Source: Certhia americana
Taxonomy: Eukaryota; Chordata; Aves; Passeriformes; Certhiidae
Reading direction: 5' to 3'
Assembly (NCBI GenBank): GCA_018697195.1
Contig: CM031879.1
Location: forward strand, 43,016,704-43,080,703
DNA: 64,000 nucleotides
Shown piece after piece: positions 14,975-27,849 of the stretch. The notes beneath the pieces are model-generated. The model was not told where the DNA came from. It did no database searches and was given only the letters and a program-made list of their open reading frames with translations. The position numbers and the translations under genes are program-made. Position 1 is the first letter of the stretch; each line of letters starts with the position of its first letter.

Positions 14975-16405
14975 AGTAGATATTTTTCATTTTGGTTTTC
15001 AGGAAGCTGGTGATACTAGAGGAAATGTCTTTTGTCTCCTTTCCATCTTTGTTATTTTTTCCTCTTCTCTACCCTGGAAGAATCCCATCCTCATCTCACA
15101 GGCAGACGACTCCTTGTCATCTCCAGACAGATGACTTAGTGTAAGTATTGCTTGAAGTCACTCAAATAGCAAATACCTGTTACAGAATGACAGTGTGACT
15201 GATATCTTACCTGTAGAGTTTGCCTACCCCTCTCTAAGCATTTTCACTGAAAAAAACCTCCACATAATGCCAGAAGCCTTAGCTTCAACATCTGGGGCTC
15301 TACCTTCTCAAACAGATATTTTCCAGACAGATGACCTATCTTTTTCTCCAGACCTGAGAAGGCTGACAATACAAATACACTGCAAGATAATATCCCCTGA
15401 AAGATATAAAATACTCTCACAATTCAGCAAAGATCTTAAAACAGCTAAGTAAGTTCTCCCTTCCTGAAGCAAAGGACCATTATCAATAACTGTTCATCAC
15501 TTCCTGGAACTATTGCCAGGAGACTCAGAACATCTCAGTTTCCTGTTTCAACCCACTCAAACGTTATGCAGAACTTTGAAGAGAGCTGACGAAACAACAA
15601 GCATCTTGGAATAAAGATACCACCTCTATTTCCATAAAGTTCCATGGAAATTAAGCAGTCTTGTGAGAGGAAAAACTCATTAAAAAGGGCCAAAATGCTA
15701 CAATTCCAGATTTGCTTTGTACCTAGACATCTCTACGCTAGCAGTCCTACCTTTAAAGTAGCTGGCAAAGCTGCAGTGAGGAAAGACAGAGGTGATTCTT
15801 GCCAGGAGAAAGGCAGGCATCATAGAAGTTGCTGTTTCCTCTTCTATACCACACATCCTTGAGGGCATCTGTTTCTAGATTATTAAATTAATCTTCTGTC
15901 TGTGACTCATTTTTTAATTTTTTTCCCCAAACATTAACTCCCTTGGCAGCTCTTCTGCTCAAGCAGGGAAAGTATCAGGCCTCAAAGGAAGATTTTTGAG
16001 GTGAGAGAAATGGAAGTGAAGACAGTAAAACTTGAAGGGGCAGATGCTGTCCTGATCTAAATATGACTTAGAGCCACGATTTAATGATGTGGCACTTGAG
16101 AGCATGGAGGTCTTGCTGACCATGCTAATTGGGGAAGCACAGGGAAGAGGAAGGAAACTCTATCAGCATCATTGTAAATGCCCAACTTGGATACCACCCA
16201 CAGGAGATACAGGTCATGATTCTGACTTCACAGTTTTCAGAATTACACAGAGCACTCATCTTTTCTTTATGTGTTCATGTTTTCTTTTCTTTATCTCAAT
16301 AAACTCCTCACAGAAACACACACTATTTTTTTTGTTGAATCAAATGAGATGAAGAGTTATTCTGAGGTGAAGAAATAATTGTTTAGAACTGCTTATAATG
16401 AGGTT

Positions 16406-16430
16406 CAAACAAACAAACAAACAAACAAAC
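16406..16430. repeat. (CAAA)n microsatellite
   Basis: Six perfect CAAA units in intergenic sequence upstream of the CR1 copy. Confidence 0.93.
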
Positions 16431-17276
16431 ATCTAAAAATGCAGGCTCTGAAATAACTATTAAACATTCAAGACACTGTTTTTTACCTTTAGTGATTCTT
16501 TCACTAGAGCAGCTTACTTCCATGGAGCCCAGGTCTTACCTGTCTCATCTAATAAAGCTATTCAGAAATGTAACTAATGAAATAGCTACAATAGAGCCAA
16601 GTACAAATTTCTTCGAGTTTTCACCTTTATTTTAATAAAACTTTTTCCTCTTAGAATCATATGTGTGACTTTACACTGGTGCTCTCAAGGAAAAAAGACT
16701 CCTGCAACCTCTTGGGAAAGGTATTGAACAGTTTGCTCTGGTTTTGGGGTTAATCCAGAGAGCAGAACAAAGTTATCTGAAACTTCTGATATGTGGCTTC
16801 CTGAGGCTCTGATAGGCAAACCAAGATTATTGAGACAGCCAGAAAGACCAAAGAAGAAGATGGTTAAAGACTGTCTATGTTTAAGTGGCATAACATTGAC
16901 CCTGAGGATAGTCTGGTCTTGCCTAGTAGCCTCTTGTGTGGGTTAGACAAAAAGGGAGGAATTTATCTCTGTGGAGCTGTGCTAAAAACCAAGTTGTTCC
17001 AGAAAGGAGGAGATAGTGAAGTCTGGCTTCATATGGCTTTACCTTTTTGACTGGGTTTCTTTGTTGCCTAGTAAGTGCAAACTCCCATTTACTTTAATCA
17101 TGTGATAAAGGCATTTATACCTTATCATCATATAGACTCATTGGTGTCTGTGACTTGCTGAGTTCAGTTCCGCTTCCTCCTGATTGTAGCATGAACAGGG
17201 TCTTCTTCCTAAGAGCTAATTTTCACAGATTTTTCATGGAGTTTAAAGCAACATTCATCTCTGCCTAACCTGTAGG

Positions 17277-17990
17277 TGTGTTGGGGCAATCCAGACAAAT
17301 GTGCAAGTTGGGTGGAGAAATAATTGAGAGCAGCCCTGTAGAGAAGGACTTAGGGGTGGTGACTGCCAAAAAAACTCAGCATGACTAGACATTGTAAGCT
17401 TGCAGCCCAGAAAGCCAATGAAATCCCGGTCTGTATCAAAAGGAACGTGGCCAGCAAGTCAAGGAAGGTGATTCTGCCCCTCTGCTCCATTTTGGTGAGA
17501 CCTCACATGCAGCTCTGTGCCCCTAACCTAAGAAAGATGTGAATTGTTGGAGAAAGTCCAGAGGAAGGAAAGAAGATGATAAGGGGACCAGAACACCTTC
17601 CCTACGAAGAGGGTCTGAGAAATCTGGGGCTGTGCAGTCTGGAGGAGAGAAGATTGAGTGGAGACCTCATAGTAACCTTCCAGTATCTGAAGAGGGCCTG
17701 TGGGGAAGCTGGAGATGGAATCTTTTTCAGGAGCTGTAGTGACAGGACAAGGGGGAATGGCTTCAATCTGAGAGTAGCTTTAGATTAGATATTAGGAAAA
17801 AATTCTTTACTAGTGAGAGCGGTAAGGCACTGGCACAGGGTGCCCAGAGAAATTGTGGATGCCCCATCCTTGGAAGCATTCAAGGCCAGGTTGGATGGGG
17901 CTTTGAGCAACTTGGTCTAGGTGAGAGGTGTTCCTGCCCATGGCAAGGATTTGGGTCCCTTGCAACCCAAACCATTCTATGATTCTGTGA
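17277..17990 (+). mobile_element. CR1 non-LTR retrotransposon, 5'-truncated 3' end
   Basis: Conceptual translation across the region gives the C-terminal tail of CR1 ORF2 with stops and frame breaks, for example a segment resembling MIRGPEHLPYEEGLRNLGL (from about 17575) and later SDRTRGNGF. The 3' end has the avian CR1 landmarks: a 'gatgccccatccttgg' block, 'caaggccaggttggatgggg' and a terminal ATTCTATGATTCTGTG octamer-type repeat ending near 17990. CR1 elements insert as 5' truncations without a poly-A tail, as here. Compared with typical CR1 ends, the stretch between 'cctgcccatggcaag' and 'caacccaaacc' is shortened, so a small internal deletion is likely. It lies in + orientation about 10 kb upstream of ELK3. 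Confidence 0.92.
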
Positions 17991-19115
17991 ATCCAATGTT
18001 GGTCAATTTTGCTGAAATGGGAAGGCTGGGTTACCTGCTAGCAGGGAAAACTGACAGACACCATGCAAACTCATCAAAGTGTACAAATCAGTCACACACA
18101 CATTGGTTCTCTAACTTGCACTTGCACAGTATGTGTTCAGAGAAGTCTCATTTTAAAAAAAAATGGGTTAAGCTATTTCAGTCTCTTTGGGATTGGGAAG
18201 CCAGTATTTATTCCTGAAACATCAACAGGGCTCTGAAATTGTACATAATTAGCCCAATGAAAATTCAGAGTAACACCAATGATTTCAGTAGTGTTCTGTT
18301 AATTTAGACATGAGGGAGCCTGAGTAGAACAGGAGTTGGAATCAAATCCATTAACCACAGAAGCAGAATGCTCTAACACAATCATAAATATCTGCCACAT
18401 GCAAAACTATACTTCCCACTGCTAACTGTGGTCTTGTGATTTGATTAGAACAAAACCCACTTGCTAATTTACTGTGTCATTGTATCAGTTTTAAACACAA
18501 GGGTTTTCTTAGGAACCATTCCTTGTCATATATTATCCTTGTGCTAAATTGCTTATTATTAAAGACATAATTTTTATAGAAGTAAGGGCAGGCAAGAACA
18601 TTATCATATAAATAGTTATGATAAATAAAATAAAGGTTAAATTGATGTATACTTCTTATTTGGTAATCACTGAGGACACAAATGTGAGATCATGAATTTT
18701 GCTGGTTACATTCTTACTTTGCTCTTTATGCTAATTATTTCCTGCAAGTCCAAACATTTCCTTTTTTTTCTGTTTGCTTTTTGTCTTTACAAAAAGAAAG
18801 ATAACCACTCCAATAAAATATATACATTATCAGGAAAGGTGGAAGGAAAAAAGAAGACTGATAACTATAGGGGACTTAACTCAGCAGATCTTATCCATGC
18901 AGAGGTAGGAGTTTTGTTCTGTATTACTTTAAAATTAAATTGTAAACCATCTATTTACTGTTTGTTATGTATTTCAACAAATTGTCTGAAATGTCCACAT
19001 ATTCTTTAAAGCTTATGCCTTTTTACATTGTTTTTAGCTTGGCAGCCCCATGGATTTTTTAGTATTTAACATACATGAACTTCAATTAAAATGTTTGTTT
19101 TCTGATGTTCCCTGT

Positions 19116-19129
19116 CTACCAGATGGTGG
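19116..19129 (+). promoter_or_regulatory. Candidate CTCF-binding motif upstream of ELK3
   Basis: CTACCAGATGGTGG resembles the CTCF core CCACCAGRKGGCR, with T at the C position of GGC. It lies in intergenic sequence, on the opposite strand to the motif at 43267. The match is weaker than that one. Confidence 0.3.
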
Positions 19130-20539
19130 AATAATTCTCTTCCATCCTACCCAGCATCATGCCTTATTGCTATGGCTAGGAAAGAACTGCTGAATGATCC
19201 AAATGAGAAACATAAATATATACATTTGCAATTATATGTGTGTAGGGTTATAAAACAGGCTTCCAACAGAGGAACAGTTCAATGGTTAAAGCCTACGCTG
19301 ACTGCTCAGGAACATCATCCATTAGTATTGCCTACACTTTTGAAGTCCTGTTCCTTTATTTTATTGCAAGTATTGACTTTTAGAATGAATTAAAACTGGA
19401 ACTCGGATAAAGGCTTTTATTAATTTCTTTATTTATTACTGGGAGTTAGGAAATTCCCCTACAATTCCCACAGGGATGCAGACAGAGTCTGGACAGACAG
19501 ACAAGTGAAAAGTGGGAGCTAATGAATATTGCTCCAGTGTCAGACAGGTAAAGCACTCCCCCCTTCCTGTTAATTCAGTTGAAACAATGAAGAGAAAAAC
19601 CCAACCCACCCTTGTCTTGTTTGGCTTAGACATGAACCCTTGATAAGACTCTGGAGAACAAGAAACTTTGTAATAGATTTTAGCTACCTTTGGCTGACAA
19701 ATTCATATGTCATAAAAACGTAAAAAATAGTGGTGCACTTCTGCCACTCAGATTGATATGTTGTAGATTATATAAAATCACTGAGATAAAGAATAATGTA
19801 CCATTTTTACTTGAATATTACATACTTTACATTTCTCTACAGAAAGGATATCCCAGCAGGAAGGAGAAAGGTGGAGCACAATCCCTGCAGCATTTCTTGT
19901 TCTGCATTGTACAAAACTTTGTAGGGACACAGGAAGAGGATACGGAAGTTTCTACAGGAAAACAGAGAAAAGTTCAAACATAAACAGCATCCAAAAAATT
20001 TACCAACACTTTATAACATTTCCTTTTTCTTTTTAAATGTTTAAAGACAGTTACATTACAGCATAGTTTACTACACATTTCTATGTATATTTTTACAATT
20101 TCTCTTGCAATAATAAAACAATTTTTAAAATGAATCGTGAAAGCTTTATAAGACTAATGTATGCAATAATCTGTTTGGGATAACAACCTCCTTTTAACAG
20201 AATGAGCAAGTGTCAGATTGACAAGTTTATATTACAACCTATGCAGAACTTCGAAGAACCAAAGTACCCATGAAGACCATTTCCTCAGCAGACCTCTGGT
20301 GGACTGGAATCCACCGCAGTCAAAAGAAGCCTAACGTGACTTCAACACCTTTTACAGAAGGGTGGGAGATCTTGCATCAGGTCAGCAAAGCTTAAGAGCA
20401 TGCTTAAATCTAGTGTTGCAGGCAGCTGAAATACGTATGAGAGGGTTTAGCCAAAGACCAGTCCTGTCACCTGGAGCAGCTGTGGTGGGATGGTGCCAAT
20501 GGTGGGATACATCCCTGTTAGCTGTTCCCATAGGCTTGT

Positions 20540-20960
20540 ATGTAAAGGAAACGTCCCTGCCTGACAATCCAGGAGCCACCCTGGCAGTCACGCTGGTACC
20601 ACCTGAGCTAAGACCAAAGCCCCTTCCCAGCCACACCCTCCACCCGCACACCAGCTCGAATCCAGATTTCCTTTAGCAGACGATCCTTAAAATAATTTAA
20701 TCTTGGTGCAATGACTAATGAGCAAACACCAGCTCGAGCTGGCGTCTCTGAGGAGGGACCCCGAAGAAAGGAGCCCCTTTGCTTTTATGCCCTCATAGCC
20801 TAAGCACAGAGAAGTCTGAGGACCGCCGGCTCCTGCCGCATCTCTGAGCGTCTGTTCCCCCCGGCCGGCCCGACAGGTCCCTGGGCCCTTTGTTATGCAC
20901 TTCACAGCCCCTTGCCTGGGGCTCCAGCCACCCAGAGCTCAACCCGCAGCTCGAACTGCA
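20540..20960. promoter_or_regulatory. Small GC-rich patch in upstream intergenic DNA
   Basis: A local rise in G+C with several CpGs (around 20740-20765 and 20820-20880, including CCCCGGCCGGCCCGACAGG), against an AT-rich background. It is too short and CpG-poor for a classical island. It could be a distal regulatory element or an unmarked promoter for a non-coding RNA. No coding exon is recognised in it. Confidence 0.3.
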
Positions 20961-22570
20961 GCTGCACCCTCAGCTACCTGCATTAAATGCATTCCTCAAC
21001 ATGTTGCTGCCTGAATATATTTTGTGTTAGGCAAAACATAGAGCACATGGTTAGCTCCTAAGAATTTGTTTAGTAAGTTTGGACTTCGGCTTGTGTTTAA
21101 GGCCTTTGCTAAGTCTGTCTGTGAAGGAGCCTATGGTTTGCATCAAAGGAGCATTCCATATAAATGTGGCATCTTTTGATAGCACCCAGTCAGGAGCACA
21201 CAACAAGAGCCAAGGCAATATTCATACACCTGTAGATTTGGCTGCACATTCTCAGTTCTCTTGGAACTGTGACTACCACAAGCGTGTGATGACAGAGTAT
21301 CAGCTAGGATAATGGGTATCAGCTTTTCAGTGTGTCTATTTCAGGTTCAGGTAGGACAGTTGTCATGTTCTATTGCAGAGCAAGCAGTATATGAAAGATG
21401 TACAAACTGGGGATTTTTTTGAGGGACATGATCAAGTTTGCATTACAAGCCTATATTACTTGGGTTTTTAGAAGGGTCAAAATGCTGTCACTTTTAAATT
21501 ACTTAGATGTGAGTTTTTCTACACTGAAAACCTTTCATGCTTGTAGTTAAAATGTATAGCAAATAAAATATCTTCATTAGCAGCTGAAAAGTGATTCTGC
21601 ATTTCAGCTGTACAGAAGGCAGAATATGAATCAAAGATATACCTATGTCTTCTAGCCCTAAGTACGTAGTTAGGGTGGCTGACTTATCTAGAGACGCTTC
21701 CCAGGATCCCTGCATGGTCAGCAGGGAGAAGCAGGCACCTCCAGAGCATTCATACCAGGGTCCTAACTTACATGCCTTGAATTATTTTCCAAAATCTTTC
21801 TCCATTACCATTCAAGAAAAAGGAGTGCACATGAACATGCAAAGTAAAGGTATTAAGACACATTAATTTTTAAACTGTTTTGTGTAATGTGATTTAGAAA
21901 AAAGGATTTTTTAGCAAGCAGAACGGAGCTATAATTATACTAATAGCCATCATTTCCCGTAAGAAACACATAATCTGTGTACTTTATGGTCTGCACCAAT
22001 GACTGGTTAAAGGGTTAGTTTTGACTTCTAAAAACCAAATATTTTGAAGACTTTGCTTTTCCAAAGTGTCTTTTATATGAGGTTTATAATTATGGCTATG
22101 GAGTATGAGAACAGGAAGGGCTCTAAGAAAACATCGGTTATTTTATTAGAAAATACACACCACCAAGAACATGCATAATTAACTTTGTAACTCTAAAATA
22201 CAAAAAAACATTAATTAGAACATGATAATAATGTACACGGTAATTAGAAGAGAAAAAATGTTGTCATTTTCACCTATATGAAAATTTTTAAGTAGAACCG
22301 TGTCCAAAAGTGTGTGTCATACTTTTGGGAAACAAAAACTATAAGGTCACATGTTGAAGGTAAAATATGTTCAACTTCATTCATCATTTAAAAATTTTAG
22401 AATCAGTGTGAGCTGAACAGAAGTGGCAGTGAGGTGTGCCCCATTTGACCAAAAGCATTTGAGAACAGTAAAAGCAGTTTAATTATGTTCTTGGTGATAT
22501 TTTTCAGTAGAATTACCTTGGATCAGTTATATTTAGAGATTAGGTAAGGATAAAATAGACAGATGGGAAA

Positions 22571-22600
22571 TGGTGGTGGGGGGGTGGTGGTGGTGGTGGA
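22571..22600. repeat. (GGT)n with a central G7 run
   Basis: A run of GGT triplets interrupted by GGGGGGG, pure G/T over 30 bp with more than four GG tracts. It can form a two-tier G-quadruplex on the + strand. Intergenic. Confidence 0.9.
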
Positions 22601-25600
22601 AGAGACCAATAAAATGCAACTAAAATTCTAACTCAGACCTTTAATTAATTAGCCTGGAAAAGAAACTGCTGTAGTACAGATTGAAAGATTTAAGAGAAGC
22701 CTGAAATAGTTAATCTTTGCAGTTAGATTAGACTTCATGGTTAGTCAGAGATTCATGGAATCCTCTCTCCCTGTTTTCATGGGTTGCTCATTAGATGTTC
22801 TAGGCTCTTTCAATACACAGTGACACCACATTCCTCTAATGACAAAAAAAATCATAGGCAATTACACTGCACACAGGATGTAATTCCTTATAAATCTTTC
22901 ACTAAGAAGGCAAACCTAATGAAATTGTACATGCAATGATGCTTTTACTTGAAACATGTTGGGTCATGTGCTTTCTTCCACAGCCCACAGGGAAAGCAAA
23001 ACATTCAGGAAAGCAAAATGTGCCAGAGGAAGAGGAGTGTAAAAGCAGTCATTTCCCTCAAACACTCCTTCCTGATCAAGCACCACAGCCTTCCGGCAGT
23101 GGACAGGGGAGAAGAGGGAAACCTTGGGGTCTCTAAAACACCATTCTCTTAAGACTGAAGGCAGATTTCTAACTGCAACCCAACAACAAATCTCATTCAC
23201 AGACTGTCACGAGGGACTAGAACATGCTCCCTAAGGGAAAAAGTCCATAGGAAGACAGAAGAGGCTCCTGCTTCCTTGCCAAAGTCCTACCATCTGTACA
23301 GTATACTTGTTTCACGGTGTGAAGAAGCACTCAGCCTTTCTCCTGAAAGGCACTCAGCTGTCAGGAAATATTTTAAGTTTAAAACCTGCAGAATTTCTTT
23401 GTTTCAGAAAATGCAACATGAAGTTTTGACGCTTTTGATGGCAACATGCAATTTTTTTCCCCACTAATCTGAACCAACTTTGAACACGAGGTTTTTCAAG
23501 AACAAACACAGTTCTGTTGATGTTTGCCATCACCTCTTCTAAAGTTCACAATTTTACACTTGATAGCTCAGCAAAAAGCCCAGGAAGAAAGGCTTGTGGG
23601 AAACACTGCGCAACTGGTCCCTTGAGTTTCCATGGATTTAGAGTCAGTGTTACATGCTGGAGCTATAGTATTGCACACAGCACTTCTCTTGCCAGTGAAG
23701 CTGCCTGTGAGATGAGATAAAACTGAGGACCTGACCACTTTGTGAGCAGTATGGATCCCCCAGGGCTTTTTGCAATAATGAAGTTGTTGGCTCTAAAGCC
23801 TGTGCTCAGTTCGGGAGAGTGTGAAAGAGAAAAGCCAAACCTCCTAGAGCAACATTCATTGGTATTGATGCAACATTTGCAAGACATTTAAATAATACGT
23901 TGTGAGGGGCAACCAAGAATCTTACATGAATTAGACTGTCATTTCAGCTCAGGTAATTAGTTTCTATTTACCAGTTTCCAAAATTCTCTGGAAGTCCTCC
24001 TGTAAGGTGGTTATTCAAGCTAGAATTGCTAGAAAACAAAAGAGAAGAATGGTTAGGAGTGTTTCTCCCACAGAACTATTGTGTTTGTTGTCCTAAAGGC
24101 AGACGCAAATCTGAAGCCTCTTCACTGCAGAGCCTGTAATCTAAAAAGAAATAAAAAATTATTAGGGAAGATGAAACAATGTGTACATTCATTAAATATA
24201 TTAGCACTTAAAATATTAAATGAAACAACAATTATTTCCAACTGCTTTCAACTTTGTTCTTGATAATTTCATGCAATTATAAGCATCTATGTACACTTAA
24301 GGAAAATTGTATACCACAAAGTGACATTACAATTATATAATTTAATTTAATAATTTAATTACGGAGGGACTCAAGGCTGAGAGTGAAATTACACTAAAAC
24401 CTAGACCAACCCATTTAGGAGTCTCAGTCTGAAGAGCTTTAAACAGAGATCTAGAGGACAGCAAATCTACCTTTGCTTTTTTGTTTTCTTCTCTTAGATT
24501 GCTTAATTACAGCATCACATGAGATTTATGAACAGTTTAAAAATGCAGGAGAAACAATCTGAAAAGACAGACAAGGCCTGGTTTCTTAATTGATGTAATC
24601 TAATAAAATGAGGCAGAATTATAGTCACTATTCTTAGGAATGCTTTGGGGCAATTTTTTTCAGCCGGAGCGGTTTATAAATACAGGCTCTTACAAATCAC
24701 ACTGTCTCTAGGTAAACAGACAGGTAAAAATCCTGGGTGCATATGTTTGTTCAAGGATTGCCTGAACCCATCAGATTAGGACTTTCAGCAGCAGTAACCT
24801 GCCTTACTGGTTGAAGGGCTGTCTCAGTTAAATTTACTCCTTTACGAATACAGCAGCTGTTGTCTGGACCAGCTCTGAGCAAGGAACAACAATTTCCAAA
24901 GCTAAACCCTCAGATCTTCATAGCTTGAGGACTGAACTAGGGCTTCACAGTTAACAATTGTAATGATACCATCTGCTGATGAATGGATGTGAAATGAGAC
25001 ACAGAAGCTAACTAGTGACTCTTCTAAAATTATAACCGGCATTTTTATTACTACGTCAACCAAGAGGTTTTCTGAAAAACAGAAGAAGAAACCTCCTACA
25101 CAGCACAAACACTCTGTTTTCCTCATTCATCATCTTGTATCTTTGCATCAGATAATCCTTAAGGTTAACTCTAAGTGTAGATTAATCGAGCCAGGCAGAT
25201 ATTGCAGAGGAGAGTTTCAGCAATCATTCTGTAAAGCAGTGTTTTTATCAAGACATAGATGTAGTTTCCAAAAATACTTTTCCTATGACCTCCATAGTGC
25301 TACGATCAGAAGCCCTGGCCAAAAGCTCCCATTTTCTACCACTTCCTGCAGAACTTTCTGAATTGCTTGTGTTTCCAACACATCCTGGTGTCTTCATTCT
25401 GTTAAATGAGTTCTGCACTTTTTGCTCCAGCTTTTGTAGGGTAATTACGAAGGGCCCTCATCCAGTAGTCATCTGACCCCCAGTGTGGTAGCCTTATTTA
25501 GGTTTCTACCTCACTAGACAAAAACGGACTGGTGTTGCGAAAAAAACATTAAAAAATTGGCACTCTAAACAGGTACAGCATAGGAAATTGGGGGGAAAAA

Positions 25601-25841
25601 AAGAAAGTTTTAAACATTTTTTTGAGACATAGTATTATTTGTAGAAGAAAAGAACTTGTAGTGGTTTTGAGAGTTTGTTCTCTCAGATCTCCACATCACT
25701 AGTTGGTCAAGGCAACTGTGGTATATATGCTTCACCTCTTGGTCAGAAAGACAATAAAAGATAAATGTAGAAGATGAATACTAGTTCTCCCAGCTGTCAG
25801 TCCAGCATTTCATTTTGATACCATAAAAACTTCTCTTACTG

Positions 25842-25860
25842 CCCTGTTTGCAAAACAGGG
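25842..25860. repeat. Inverted repeat (8-bp arms, 3-nt loop)
   Basis: CCCTGTTT (25842-25849) and AAACAGGG (25853-25860) are exact reverse complements around GCA. It lies in intergenic sequence 1.3 kb before the CpG island. Function unknown. Confidence 0.85.
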
Positions 25861-26724
25861 TCTTCAACTGCAGTTCCCAAATAAAGATTGATTCCTTCAT
25901 CCTTCTGACTTAAACTAGTGCTTACAGCAAGGACTTTAGCTGCTGTACATTTAATCTAGGAAACATACCATATGAAATTAAACATTTAAATGCTTCTTTA
26001 TTTGGGAAACAAAAAATGAGGGTTTATCAGACCTCATATCTCTATTCTGAAATTTAGAATTACTTCTAAAAAGAAATGATTTATGAAAAATAACAAAGCC
26101 CCATTATTTGGTGTGTTGGCACCAAGTTATTCTTGCTCCCCTATGGCATGTTAGTAGACAAGAATGAAGAAACCTGATGGACTTACTTGAGTTTGATCCT
26201 ATACCTCTGTTCAGATGCTGTTGACTGATGCTTAGTGTCCAAATGTGACAATCCTTTTAACTCCATCAAAACATACTTTTGTTCCTGAAGACTTTGCAAG
26301 CAACAAACCAATAGAGTGATAAAAAGTAATCACAGCTTCTATGCCAGTGCTCATCAAAAACATTCTGAACAGCAGTTACAGTGCTGGTATGATAAATCTC
26401 ATTACTAATGAAAGAAATAGCAGTATTGGTTTTGAAGTATTTCGCCTTGAACATCACTGATATTCTAGGCAGACAGAAGACAATGTCACTAACTCTGAAA
26501 ATTTCCAAATAAAGTAAGAAAGGCTGATATATGAGACACAAGAAAAGACAAAATGTATGCAAACTTCCAATACTGGAAATGTGTCCCTTTTAATAAATCC
26601 AAACCAACAGTTTAGATCTGAGGTCTTCAGCTTGAAGGTCAAAACCTAAACCTCAGTCAGCTATCTACCACTGGTCTGACTCTTGAGATACGATGTGGAG
26701 CTACAAGATCCAGTTTTTGATGAT

Positions 26725-27006
26725 TTGCAACAGGAAAACGGATAATAATTTTAAACTAAAAGAGGATAGGTTCAGACTGGATGTAAGGAAGATATTTTTT
26801 AAAATAACAGTGCTAAGGCACTGGCACAGGCTATCCAGAGACATGAAGCTGCTCTGTTCCTGGAAACATTCGAGGTCAGGTTGTAGCAGTAGCTCTGAAC
26901 AACCTGATCAAGTTGACAGTGTCCCTGCTCATTGCAAGGGAATTGGACAGGATGACCATTAAAGGCCCCTTCCAAACCAGATCAAACCATTATTCCACAA
27001 TTCTGA
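26725..27006 (+). mobile_element. Older, diverged CR1 3' fragment
   Basis: Translation shows the CR1 ORF2 tail: NNFKLKEDRFRLDVRK (from about 26744) and then LRHWHRLSRD, corresponding to the usual NGFKLKEGRFRLDIRK and RHWNRLPRE. After this the nucleotide sequence follows the CR1 3' end in degraded form (GACAGTGTCCCTGCTCATTG, GGCCCCTTCCAAACCAGATC, AAACCATTATTCCACAATTCTG). It is more diverged than the copy at 17277-17990, so probably an older insertion. It ends about 200 bp before the CpG island. Confidence 0.85.
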
Positions 27007-27658
27007 GTGCTCCTTGACTTTTAATACGTTGTTTCCCTCAATTTAAGTTGTTGTACAGTGTTGCACCGCTTTTGTACTTTGCTATCCCGGTGAGGTTCAG
27101 CTTGGGAAGGTGGCCAGCAAGTGTCCAGTGAGCTACTGCATCCTACCAGCCCCTCAGACCCCAATGACCCCAACCACAGGTGCCCAACGCTGCCCTCCAC
27201 GGTGACCTCAACCCCAGCATGGGGGGACAAAGGCGGCTGTCTCTCCAGCGGCCAAAGGCCGTCCCCATCCTCCGGGATGACCAAGCACCGCTCGTGAGGG
27301 GTTCAGAAGCATCTCTCCGGAGTCCCCAGGGGAAACGCGGGTACATTTTGGCCCAAGCAGCTGGGGCGGCCGGCGGGAAGCTCCTCCCTGGGGGTGTAGC
27401 ACAGGAAGGGGTGTCGGTCGGGGGAGTCGCGGAGCTCCCTGCGAGCCGGCGGAGTCACCGCTGCCCGCTGTACTATGCGTGTGTCTTGTGTTACAGCCAT
27501 GCTGCACATCGGCGGCCAGAGCGAGGGGCGCGGGGAGGAAAAGGCTGTTTACACAGACTGCAAACCACCCGGGGAATAGTGCGGGAGAGGAAGTGAGCCG
27601 GGCCGCTGTCTGACTGCCCCGGCTTCCTGCTCGCTCCCTCTCACGGGCAGGCGCTCGC

Positions 27659-27713
27659 ACACACACACACACACACACACATACACACACACACACACAT
27701 ACACACACACACC
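27659..27713. repeat. (CA)n microsatellite with two AT interruptions, at the ELK3 promoter
   Basis: An alternating CA tract of about 55 bp broken by 'at' at 27681-27682 and 27699-27700. It lies within the CpG island just upstream of or inside the inferred first exon. Alternating purine-pyrimidine tracts can adopt Z-DNA under negative supercoiling. Confidence 0.96.
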
Positions 27714-27718
27714 GGCCC

Positions 27719-27759
27719 AAGGGGGGGAAAAAAAAAAAAAAAAAAGGAAAAAGGGAAAA
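27719..27759. repeat. Pure purine tract (G7 then A18 then mixed A/G)
   Basis: Forty-one bases with no pyrimidine on the + strand: AA, G7 (27721-27727), A18 (27728-27745), then GGAAAAAGGGAAAA. It directly follows the CA repeat and is separated from it by a few bases. Such tracts exclude nucleosomes and can form triplexes. Confidence 0.95.
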
Positions 27760-27813
27760 CAAAATCAGGATCTCATTACTAGAGCAACAGAGAGCCTGCA
27801 GAAGACTGTCAGC

Positions 27814-27849
27814 ATGGAGAACCAGGGAATTTTACTGAGCTCCCTCTAG
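27814..27849 (+). CDS. Predicted upstream ORF in ELK3 exon 1 (11 codons)
   Basis: Inside the inferred 5'UTR exon an ATG at 27814-27816 (context AGCATGG: A at -3, G at +4) opens an 11-residue frame, MENQGILLSSL, that ends at TAG 27847-27849, about 40 nt before the donor. A strong-context uORF that ends before the main start normally lowers translation of the main frame or allows regulated reinitiation. Whether it is in the mRNA depends on the unverified transcription start. It has no recognisable domain and may act only through being translated. Confidence 0.35.
   Translation: MENQGILLSSL

Larger units (their letters stand above)
1..17276. other. Intergenic sequence, no gene seen
   Basis: AT-rich unique sequence. 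I find no protein-like open frame: all frames are short and match no family, and I see no splice-bounded exon or RNA gene. It contains the simple repeats at 9418, 13557, 14901 and 16406. In mammals LTA4H lies 5' of ELK3 in the opposite orientation; I looked for LTA4H-like exons on the minus strand and saw none, so that neighbour, if conserved, begins beyond the left edge. Confidence 0.6.
17991..26724. other. Intergenic sequence between two CR1 copies, no gene seen
   Basis: Mostly AT-rich unique DNA holding the GC-rich patch (about 20540-20960), the GGT repeat (22571) and a hairpin (25842). AT-rich runs such as 24330-24361 are low complexity. No convincing exon is recognised on either strand. 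Confidence 0.6.

Noticed and set aside
17539..17788. Two overlapping open frames of 66-70 codons
   Set aside because: They are remnants of the CR1 ORF2 tail, not host genes.
1..27150. LTA4H exons (expected 5' neighbour of ELK3)
   Set aside because: No minus-strand frame resembles LTA4H, including its zinc-binding HEISH region.
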